NCBI RefSeq assembly: GCF_022655055.1
Contig: NZ_CP093384.1
Location: 1,674,001-1,738,000, forward strand
Reading direction: 5' to 3'
Length of the DNA: 64,000 nt
Source: Vagococcus sp. CY52-2
GTDB taxonomy: Bacteria; Bacillota; Bacilli; Lactobacillales; Vagococcaceae
The position numbers and the translations under genes are program-made. How positions within the stretch are numbered: the stretch's first letter is position 1; every line of letters begins with the position of its first letter. This document shows, one piece after another, positions 57,569-64,000 of this stretch. Below the pieces are notes generated by a model. That model did no database searches. It was not told the origin of the DNA and saw only the letters and a program-made list of their open reading frames with translations.

Positions 57569-60154
57569 TTAAACACCTTCGTAAGCATCTATAATAATTT
57601 GTTTTAATTCACTTACTAGTGGTTCTTTTGGATTCGCTGTAGTACATTGATCTTCAAAGGCTAATTCTGCCATATGATCAACTGTTGAATCTAATACTTC
57701 TTGCGTTACACCTTGTGATTTCAGACTCATATCAATACCCACACTCTTACCTAAGTCAATAATCGCTTGAACTAAGCTATCAACTAATTCTTGTGTTGTG
57801 TTTCCTTTGAGTCCTAAAATGCGTGCAATGTCTGCATAATCTTCATCTGCTTTAAAGTACTCATATTTAGGGAACGTTGCATGTTTTACGGGTTTTGTCG
57901 CATTGTATGTCACAATATGTGGTAATAAAATCGCATTCGTACGTCCATGGGGAATATTGTACTCTCCACCAATTTTGTGAGCAATAGAGTGACAAATTCC
58001 TAAGAAAGCATTGGCAAACGCCATTCCCGCTAAAGCCGAAGCATTATGCATTTTTTCTCTTGCATCAAAATCTTGTGTTTTCACAGATGTTTCTAAGTTT
58101 TCAAAGACTAATTTAATAGCTTCGATACTTAAGCCACGAGAATAATCTGATGCCATAACTGATACATATGATTCTAACGCATGAGTTAACACGTCCATTC
58201 CAGTATCTGCTGCGATTGCTTTTGGAACGGATATTACAAATTGTGGATCAATAATCGCAACGTCTGGTGTTAAGGCATAATCTGCTAATGGATATTTCAC
58301 ATGCGTGTCACTATCTGTAATAACCGCAAACGGTGTTACTTCCGCACCAGTACCTGATGTTGTTGGAATACAGACTAATTGTGATTTAACAGCTTTAGGG
58401 AATTTGTAGATACGTTTACGAATATCTAAGAATTTTTGTTTTGCGCCAAAGAATTCTGCATCTGGATGTTCATAGAATAACCACATACCTTTAGCCGCAT
58501 CAATCGCTGATCCTCCACCAAGTGCGATGATTGTATCTGGTTGGAAATCAACAATTTGTTCTGTACCTTTATAAACAGTATTGGTTGAAGGATTTGGCTC
58601 AACTTCAGAGAAGATTCTCACGGATACATCATTGTCACGACTATTCAGCATACGTGTTACTAAGTCTGCATAACCTAATTTAACCATACCAGGGTCACAT
58701 ACTAAGAATACACGTTCAACGTTGTCCATAGAGCGTAGATATTGTAATGAATTTTTCTCAAAGAATATTCTTGAAGGTAATCTGAACCATTGCATATTTT
58801 TTCTCCTTCTTGCTAGTGTTTTGACGTTAATTAAATTGACAGCAGAAACGTTTCTAGATGTTGAGTTTTTACCTTGAGATCCACAACCTAATGTTAATGA
58901 AGGAATCATTTCGTTATAGATATCTCCAATACCACCTAAAGCTGCTGGTGTATTAACTAAGATACGGTTAGCTCTCATACGCATACCAAATGCTAATTCA
59001 ACTTCTAAGTCAGTCGTATGAATACTTGCTGTATGTCCTAAACCAAACTCTAACATATTCTCACATAGTACAAAGGCATCTTCTTGCGATTTTGCTTTCA
59101 CTATTGCTAAAACAGGTGATAATTTTTCAAGAGATAATGGATATTTAGCTCCTGTCCCTTCTAATTCAGCAATTAATACTTGTGTTTTTTCAGGAACTTT
59201 AATACCTGCTAATTTGGCAATTTCAGTTGCTGGTTTACCCACAATTGCTGCATTAACAGCCGTTTTTGTTTCATTCATTACCACATCTTCTAATTGTGAT
59301 AATTCACTTGATTTAACAAAATAAACATGATGACGTTTGAATTCTTCTTTTACTTCATCATAAATTTCTTTATCAACAATCACACCTTGTTCAGTCGCAC
59401 AAATCATTCCATTATCAAATGATTTTGATAATACTAAGTCTTGTACTGAACGGCGGATGTTGGCTGTTTTTTCTAAGTATGCTGGTGTGTTACCTGGTCC
59501 AACTCCTAATGCTGGTTTTCCAGTTGAATAAGCAACCTTCACCATACCACTACCACCTGTTGCTAAAACAATAGCCACATCTGGATGATTCATTAGCGCA
59601 TTTGTTCCTTCTAAGGAAGGTGTATCAATCCATTGAATACAATTTTCAGGAGCCCCTGCTGCTATTGCCGCATCTCTTACAACTTTTGCCGCTGCTGCAG
59701 ATGATTTTTGTGCACTTGGATGGAAAGCAAAGACGATTGGATTTCGTGTTTTAATAGCAATTAATGATTTAAAGATAGTTGTAGAAGTTGGATTCGTTGT
59801 TGGTGTCACACCACAAATAATACCCACTGGTTCGGCAATTTCAATTAATTCAGATTGTAAATCTTCAGAAATCACACCAACTGTTTTGTCATCTTTGATG
59901 TCATTCCAAATACTTTCTGAAGCAAACATATTTTTGATTGCTTTATCTTCAAAAACACCTCTGCCTGTTTCTTCCACAGCTAATTTAGCAAGTGGCATAT
60001 GTTGATCCATCGCTGCAATTGCCATTTTTTGAACGATAGTATCGACTTTTTCTTGGTCAAAAGCCATCATCTCTTTCAAAGCAACTTTAGCATTCACTAC
60101 TAACTTATCTACTTGAGTAATAATTGTGTTCTCTGTCTTTTTTTCAGAAACCAT
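57569..60154 (-). CDS. adhE: bifunctional acetaldehyde-CoA/alcohol dehydrogenase
   Basis: AdhE reduces acetyl-CoA to acetaldehyde and then ethanol with two NADH, and forms spirosome filaments. The 861-residue protein has an N-terminal aldehyde dehydrogenase domain with the catalytic Cys in NGMICATEQGVIV and GVTPTTNPTST. The C-terminal iron alcohol dehydrogenase domain shows GGGSAIDAAKGMWL, TTSGTGAEVTPFAV, and the iron ligands in GICHSIAHKIGGEYNIPHGRTNA. ATG 60154 lies 9 nt after AGGAGG; a frame six codons longer is not used. A cre-like site lies in the leader. Confidence 0.96.
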   Translation of the reverse strand: MVSEKKTENTIITQVDKLVVNAKVALKEMMAFDQEKVDTIVQKMAIAAMDQHMPLAKLAVEETGRGVFEDKAIKNMFASESIWNDIKDDKTVGVISEDLQSELIEIAEPVGIICGVTPTTNPTSTTIFKSLIAIKTRNPIVFAFHPSAQKSSAAAAKVVRDAAIAAGAPENCIQWIDTPSLEGTNALMNHPDVAIVLATGGSGMVKVAYSTGKPALGVGPGNTPAYLEKTANIRRSVQDLVLSKSFDNGMICATEQGVIVDKEIYDEVKEEFKRHHVYFVKSSELSQLEDVVMNETKTAVNAAIVGKPATEIAKLAGIKVPEKTQVLIAELEGTGAKYPLSLEKLSPVLAIVKAKSQEDAFVLCENMLEFGLGHTASIHTTDLEVELAFGMRMRANRILVNTPAALGGIGDIYNEMIPSLTLGCGSQGKNSTSRNVSAVNLINVKTLARRRKNMQWFRLPSRIFFEKNSLQYLRSMDNVERVFLVCDPGMVKLGYADLVTRMLNSRDNDVSVRIFSEVEPNPSTNTVYKGTEQIVDFQPDTIIALGGGSAIDAAKGMWLFYEHPDAEFFGAKQKFLDIRKRIYKFPKAVKSQLVCIPTTSGTGAEVTPFAVITDSDTHVKYPLADYALTPDVAIIDPQFVISVPKAIAADTGMDVLTHALESYVSVMASDYSRGLSIEAIKLVFENLETSVKTQDFDAREKMHNASALAGMAFANAFLGICHSIAHKIGGEYNIPHGRTNAILLPHIVTYNATKPVKHATFPKYEYFKADEDYADIARILGLKGNTTQELVDSLVQAIIDLGKSVGIDMSLKSQGVTQEVLDSTVDHMAELAFEDQCTTANPKEPLVSELKQIIIDAYEGV

Positions 60155-60173
60155 GAATCTTCCTCCTATCATT

Positions 60174-60187
60174 TGTTTGCGTTTTCA
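60174..60187 (-). promoter_or_regulatory. cre-like site (CcpA) in the adhE leader
   Basis: TGAAAACGCAAACA on the minus strand matches the consensus TGWAARCGYTWNCW at 13 of 14 positions. It lies 20 bp upstream of the adhE start codon, downstream of any likely promoter, so CcpA bound here would block elongation when sugar is plentiful. Confidence 0.55.
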
Positions 60188-60292
60188 TTTACATTTATAG
60201 TTTATTAAATTTCACAAAGATGTAGGTAGGACTTTTTTAAGATGTTTTTGGATTTTTTAAATCAACACAATAAATATTACATTTTCGTGTGG

Positions 60293-60298
60293 TATAAT
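60293..60298 (+). promoter_or_regulatory. extended -10 for the response-regulator gene
   Basis: TGG-TATAAT gives an extended -10 about 75 bp upstream of the regulator's start. No good -35 is visible. Confidence 0.5.
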
Positions 60299-60371
60299 AA
60301 AGATAATTACAACATTTTATATTGTGTCACTCTGAAAGTTTGTGAAACCATTTATTAAAGGAGTGTTATTT

Positions 60372-61142
60372 ATGTGCTATATGATGATTGTTACGAATGA
60401 CAAGAAAGTTAACGCTAAAATAAAAGATTTAGTGAATACCTATTTTATTAATGTTTTTTTACTACCTGATTCAACTTCTTATGACGATGCCATCCGTGTG
60501 ACTAATAACTACTTTCCCGAAATTATTCTCTTAGATATTACTCTAAAAGATGCTAATCCATTCGATTTACAAAAAAAATTACAAACTATCCGTCCAAATT
60601 GTCGTTTTATCACTATCGACCATGAAGAAAATTTTTCTCATATCAAACAGTCCGTGCAATTAGGTTCTCTTGACTATTTAACCTTTCCATTTAACGAACA
60701 AGAAACCCTAGAATCTATCCATCGGGCAATTATCTCCTTAAACCAGATTTCTTTATTGGGCAAATCAACTAAAGACCGAGTATCGACAAATAATGATATG
60801 ACCTATTCCATGATTGATTATATCCATACAAATTACCAAAATCAACTGACACTAGATAAATTAGCTGACTATCTTCATTTGAACAAGTACTATGTCTCTA
60901 ATCTTTTCAAAAAAGAAACTGGAATGACATTCAATAATTACTTAACAGACTATCGTATTGAACAAGCCAAAGTATTATTAAAAGAATCCACTGATTTACT
61001 AGCTGACATTAGCCATCAAGTCGGGTATAGTGATCCTGCGTACTTTAGTCGTATTTTTAAAAAGAAAACAAACATGTCACCTATTAGCTATCGGCAATTA
61101 TATTACGGGGATACTAGACCTATTGTCTCTATGATGAATTAA
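60372..61142 (+). CDS. AraC-type response regulator with atypical receiver domain
   Basis: A 256-residue regulator: a receiver-like domain (about residues 1-120) joined to an AraC DNA-binding domain with two helix-turn-helix units (LTLDKLADYLHLNKYYVSNL and LLADISHQVGYSDPAYFSRI). The putative phosphoacceptor is the Asp of LLDITLKD. The acidic pair after strand 1 is reduced to one Asp (VTNDKK), and the conserved Lys of the KPF motif is Phe (LTFPF), so normal phosphoryl switching is doubtful. No histidine kinase is adjacent. It diverges from adhE, which may be its target. ATG 60372 follows AAAGGAG; a GTG ten codons earlier is weaker. Confidence 0.85.
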   Translation: MCYMMIVTNDKKVNAKIKDLVNTYFINVFLLPDSTSYDDAIRVTNNYFPEIILLDITLKDANPFDLQKKLQTIRPNCRFITIDHEENFSHIKQSVQLGSLDYLTFPFNEQETLESIHRAIISLNQISLLGKSTKDRVSTNNDMTYSMIDYIHTNYQNQLTLDKLADYLHLNKYYVSNLFKKETGMTFNNYLTDYRIEQAKVLLKESTDLLADISHQVGYSDPAYFSRIFKKKTNMSPISYRQLYYGDTRPIVSMMN

Positions 61143-61178
61143 AAAAAGATGGTTCCCAAAAGCGGGATCCATCTTTTT
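61143..61178. terminator. bidirectional terminator between regulator and HAD gene
   Basis: AAAAAGATGGTTCCC (61143-61157) pairs with 61164-61178 with one mismatch; A- and T-runs flank both sides. Confidence 0.85.
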
Positions 61179-61839
61179 ATACTAAAACCATTTCAACAAA
61201 TTTAGGTGTCAACACTCTAAAATCATCAATTATTTTGTCAGCTTTTGATTGATCAATTGGATCATATTCAGGATTTGAAAAAGCCAGACAATACATCTCC
61301 GCATGTTTAGCTGCTAAAATCCCATTAGTTGAATCTTCTACAACAATGCATTTATCTGGAGTCACTCCAAATTCCTTAGCTGTTTCTAAAAATATTTTAG
61401 GATTAGGCTTTGAAGCACCCACTTCTTCGGCTGATTTTATTAAAGAAAAATAGTCTTTTATTCCTAGTTGAGTCAAATGTTCTAAAATCAGGTTTTTACC
61501 AGTTGATGAGGCAACTGCCATAGGGACATTCCCCTCTTTTAATCCTTTTAATATCTCTAAAACACCAGATATCAACTCTACTGGTTCTGTTTCAAATAGA
61601 TATTCTAAAGACTCTTTACCTTGGACTTTTAACTCATCGACACTTTTGGATAAATCAAAATCAGATTTTATCCCACTCCAAATGTTTGTCTGAGTCATCC
61701 CACAATATTTTCTAAAATCTCTGATACTGGCTTTTTTCCCAAAAGATTCGACCACACGTTGTTCACTCTTCATGTAAAACTTCTCTGAATCAATCAATAC
61801 ACCATCCATATCAAAAATAACTAATCGATTATCCGTCAT
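61177..61839 (-). CDS. HAD-superfamily sugar phosphatase/phosphomutase-like
   Basis: A 220-residue HAD hydrolase of the beta-phosphoglucomutase/sugar-phosphatase group. Motif I is IFDMDGVLIDSE with the nucleophile Asp, motif II AVASSTGKN, motif III Lys in ASKPNPKIF and motif IV VVEDSTNGILAA. The helical cap (about residues 15-80) is present. As last gene of the glucitol-type PTS operon it likely dephosphorylates or isomerises a sugar phosphate, but the substrate is not shown. Confidence 0.88.
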   Translation of the reverse strand: MTDNRLVIFDMDGVLIDSEKFYMKSEQRVVESFGKKASIRDFRKYCGMTQTNIWSGIKSDFDLSKSVDELKVQGKESLEYLFETEPVELISGVLEILKGLKEGNVPMAVASSTGKNLILEHLTQLGIKDYFSLIKSAEEVGASKPNPKIFLETAKEFGVTPDKCIVVEDSTNGILAAKHAEMYCLAFSNPEYDPIDQSKADKIIDDFRVLTPKFVEMVLV

Positions 61840-61856
61840 CGTCTTCCTCCTAGTGA

Positions 61857-62528
61857 TTACTCAATAGAATACTTATCATACAAACTAAACCAATCATCTC
61901 TAAAATCTTCGACTGCTTGATCAACAGATGCCAGGTTCAATCCATTATCTAATACATCTGTTCCAATTGTGACAGCATGAGCGCCTGAATAAATAGCCGA
62001 ATTCACCTGTAACACATTTTTAAAACTAGCAGCTAAAATTTTTGTTGATGATTGACTTGTTTTAATAACCTCACTTAATTCTAACAAGACTTCACTAGAT
62101 TGAACACCTAAATTTTCCATGCGATTATAGTAAGGAGCGATATAATCCACCCCCACATTAATCGCCATAATTCCTTGAAAGGTTGAATAAATAGCTGTAG
62201 CAGTCACACCTATTTCCATTTTTTTCAACTCTTTCATCACTTTTAATCCATCCAAGGTTGTTGGAACTTTTATATAAATATCTGAATCAATCTCCCTAAT
62301 CAATGCCTTAGCATCTGTCATCATCTCTTCATATGTTTTTCCTATCACTTGAACATGCAACGTTTTATCAAAACCTATTACTTGTCGAATGGCTTTCATA
62401 TGTTGATAGAAGTCTACTCGACCTTCCTTTTTAACAATAGATGGATTGGATGTTACCCCATCAATTTCTAAACAATCATTATACAAACGAATGGTTTCAA
62501 GATTAATTGTATCTAATAAAAATTCCAT
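61857..62528 (-). CDS. transaldolase-family aldolase (fructose-6-phosphate aldolase-like)
   Basis: A 223-residue protein of the small transaldolase subfamily (FSA/TalC). FLLDTINLETIRLYNDCLEI is the start, then GVTSNPSIVKKEG and the Schiff-base Lys in DIYIKVPTTLDGLKVM. VTATAIYSTFQGIMAINVGVDYIAPYYNRMENLG and KILAASFKNVLQV follow. FSA-type enzymes split fructose 6-phosphate to dihydroxyacetone and glyceraldehyde 3-phosphate. The product of glucitol-6-phosphate oxidation is fructose 6-phosphate, so the placement makes sense, though the true substrate may differ. Confidence 0.88.
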   Translation of the reverse strand: MEFLLDTINLETIRLYNDCLEIDGVTSNPSIVKKEGRVDFYQHMKAIRQVIGFDKTLHVQVIGKTYEEMMTDAKALIREIDSDIYIKVPTTLDGLKVMKELKKMEIGVTATAIYSTFQGIMAINVGVDYIAPYYNRMENLGVQSSEVLLELSEVIKTSQSSTKILAASFKNVLQVNSAIYSGAHAVTIGTDVLDNGLNLASVDQAVEDFRDDWFSLYDKYSIE

Positions 62529-62544
62529 TTAATAACCACCTTTT

Positions 62545-62904
62545 TTATTGAATTGAAATAATTGTGCCAATACTAATCATTGGTAATTCTTTTTCTTCAA
62601 CATAAAGTGTTCCCGGTAATTCCGCTTCTGTTGATCCATCAAATTTGATGGTGATATGACCTAAATCTGAGAGATTTTTTTTCACAACATCTCCTACAGC
62701 TGTAATGGCATAAGTATTGTCATCAAAACTCACTGTCATACCTTTTTCAATATCTTTTTCGATGTTTTTTACTTCAATGTTAAAGCAATAATCTGATAAT
62801 GTACTTGGGGCATTTTCACCAAATAAGATAATCATGTTTTCTGATTTAAACATTTCTGCTTCGCTACCAATGTTAATTACGTTTGTTTCAAATACTTTTT
62901 CCAT
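62545..62904 (-). CDS. srlB: PTS glucitol/sorbitol-specific EIIA
   Basis: A 119-residue cytosolic EIIA of the glucitol PTS family, which passes phosphate from HPr to the EIIB domain. The family normally uses a His early in the protein. Here MIILFGENAPSTLSDYCFNI occupies that region and I do not see the usual His with certainty. VGDVVKKNLSDLGHITIKFDG is the most conserved block, and its His (LGHI) is a candidate. It sits 30 bp after the EIIB gene, in the standard C-B-A order. Confidence 0.85.
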   Translation of the reverse strand: MEKVFETNVINIGSEAEMFKSENMIILFGENAPSTLSDYCFNIEVKNIEKDIEKGMTVSFDDNTYAITAVGDVVKKNLSDLGHITIKFDGSTEAELPGTLYVEEKELPMISIGTIISIQ

Positions 62905-62934
62905 TTAAAAAATCTCCCTAATCATTTAAAAATT

Positions 62935-63933
62935 TTATTGATATAATCCAAAACTTGCTAACCATGCTACTACAACACGAGGAACACCATTTAAGAATCG
63001 TGAATACAATACTGATGGCACACCAACTTCTACTGTTTCAGCTTCTGCTTCTTCTAATCCTAATCCTACTGGAATAAAGTCACATGCATTTTGTGTGTTA
63101 ATGGCAAATAATGCAGGTAATGCTAATTGTGGTGGAATATTTCCACGACCAATTTCAACACCAATTAATGTTCCGATAACTTGACTGATAACAGCACCAG
63201 GTCCAAGTAATGGAGATAAGAATGGTAATGAACAAATAAATCCAATCACCATCAAACCAATTGCATTCCCTGCAAGTGGTGACATAATTTTAGCAAACCA
63301 ATCACCCACACCTGATCCTTGGATAATTCCGATTAATAATGACACAAATGCCATAAATGGAATCACCGTATTAATCATTGTTTGAACACCTTCACGAGCT
63401 GATTGGTTAAAGGTTGCTACGACTTTACCAGCTCCCATACCGATTTTAGCAATAAAACTTTGTTGTTCAGCACGTTGTTCAGTGATTTTTTTATCTGTGC
63501 TGTATTTGTATTCTTTTTTCGGCTCTTCTGCCTTAACAGTAACCGTTGCATTTTCTTTGGCATCTACTAGTTCAATTTGGTTGACACCAACAGCAGAAAC
63601 ATAGATTGATTCCGTAATATATTGTGCTAATGGACCACTTTTTCCAGTTGGAACAATGTTAATCGTTGGAATATCTTTTTTAGGATAAATCCCACATCTT
63701 AATGTTCCACCACAATCAATAATAGCTAAAGCGATTTCAGAATCAGGAATAGATGTTTTAAAACCGTTCACTGCTTCCATACCTGTTAATTCAACAATTT
63801 TATCGACGATAGCAGGTTTTTCTCCCCCACCAGTGATATAAATAAATTTATGTTTTTCTTCAGTTGGTGTAATAATAAGTGGACCACCAAATCCCCCACT
63901 ACCTTTTGTTACTTTTATACTTTTATATGACAT
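62935..63933 (-). CDS. srlE: PTS glucitol/sorbitol-specific EIIB (EIIBC)
   Basis: A 332-residue glucitol PTS subunit. The N-terminal cytosolic EIIB domain starts [20 protein letters not shown]. Its phosphoryl-accepting Cys is probably the one in [19 protein letters not shown]. The C-terminal half is membrane-embedded (helices near residues 190-215, 225-245 and 265-285), with [25 protein letters not shown], the family's conserved segment. It sits between the EIIC gene, cut by the window edge, and the EIIA gene. Confidence 0.92.
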   Translation of the reverse strand: MSYKSIKVTKGSGGFGGPLIITPTEEKHKFIYITGGGEKPAIVDKIVELTGMEAVNGFKTSIPDSEIALAIIDCGGTLRCGIYPKKDIPTINIVPTGKSGPLAQYITESIYVSAVGVNQIELVDAKENATVTVKAEEPKKEYKYSTDKKITEQRAEQQSFIAKIGMGAGKVVATFNQSAREGVQTMINTVIPFMAFVSLLIGIIQGSGVGDWFAKIMSPLAGNAIGLMVIGFICSLPFLSPLLGPGAVISQVIGTLIGVEIGRGNIPPQLALPALFAINTQNACDFIPVGLGLEEAEAETVEVGVPSVLYSRFLNGVPRVVVAWLASFGLYQ

Positions 63934-63950
63934 CGTTAATCCCTCTTTTC

Positions 63951-64000
63951 CTAGTTTGCTAATGTATCAACTGTTTTGCTTAATGTAATGCCTTGTTGTT
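63951..64000 (-). CDS. srlA: PTS glucitol/sorbitol EIIC, C-terminal end only
   Basis: The final 15 codons before a TAG (63951-63953) read [15 protein letters not shown]. The frame is open to the right edge. Identity is inferred from operon order (EIIC precedes EIIB in glucitol PTS operons); the fragment alone is not diagnostic. Confidence 0.5.
   Translation of the reverse strand, partial: QQGITLSKTVDTLAN

Noticed and set aside
60200-60225. Rex-type operator upstream of adhE (TTTGTGAAATTT)
   Set aside because: Only one half matches the TTGTGAAATATTTCACAA palindrome; the second half does not.

Overview
The window reads as chromosome of a low-GC Firmicute of the order Lactobacillales, most likely Enterococcaceae (Vagococcus- or Enterococcus-like). 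The support is gene order and gene content: a ruvA-ruvB-queA-tgt-yajC run, ymdB-ricA-mutS-mutL, separate single-domain coaB and coaC genes, a comG operon followed by a ytxK-type methylase and ackA, a 6S-type RNA ahead of a usp operon, QueT, and a glucitol PTS. Nothing indicates a plasmid or an intact prophage. The genus is an inference; the class and order are well supported.

Layout. 1-1.3 kb: rplK-rplA (minus strand; rplA runs off the left edge). 1.4-4.5 kb: a GNAT acetyltransferase, a P1B-4-type metal-exporting ATPase behind a promoter with a repressor-like inverted repeat, and a deleted IS30-family copy. 4.5-15.7 kb: a long minus-strand block of tRNA-queuosine, Holliday junction, oxidative-repair and mismatch-repair genes (yajC, tgt, queA, ruvB, ruvA, msrB, maf, mutL, mutS, ricA, ymdB). 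15.9-18.5 kb: coenzyme A genes with an ECF pantothenate-type S component, ending in a free-standing structured small RNA candidate. 18.7-20.7 kb: two small membrane-anchored proteins and trhO. 20.7-21.5 kb: four 195-bp tandem units, each with a 19-codon hydrophobic peptide, a ribosome site in a hairpin loop, and an opposing promoter and terminator. 21.5-31.5 kb: an MFS transporter, dtd, relA, rsmE, prmA, rarA, 6S RNA, usp and ackA. 31.5-37.7 kb: ytxK-like methylase, the comG pilus operon, yebC and a VanZ-like protein. 37.8-42 kb: pepF, queT with a pseudoknot-capable leader, a DUF2829/Tad2-like gene coupled to an SDR gene, and a lipoprotein. 42-50.7 kb: rpoC and rpoB with a structured leader, and an rsmC-like gene. 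50.7-54.5 kb: SGNH hydrolase, thioesterase, coaA and guaA. 54.7-57.5 kb: an accessory patch (HNH nuclease, truncated bgl gene, decayed IS30 copy). 57.6-64 kb: adhE, an atypical AraC-type response regulator, and a glucitol-type PTS operon with an aldolase and a HAD phosphatase, running off the right edge.

How parts fit. QueT imports a queuosine precursor that tgt and queA use, although queT is 33 kb away. coaB, coaC and the S component at 16-18 kb and coaA at 52 kb are all coenzyme A genes. prmA methylates the product of rplK. relA, 6S RNA, usp and ackA form a stress and overflow-metabolism neighbourhood. comGA to comGG would build the DNA-uptake pilus. The strongest candidate for something undescribed is the tandem peptide array at 20711-21490, whose layout matches a type I toxin-antitoxin locus. 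Other regions worth a look are the small RNA at 18531-18622, the queT leader, the 400-bp unexplained stretch upstream of the rpoB promoter, and the chromosomal Tad2-like gene.
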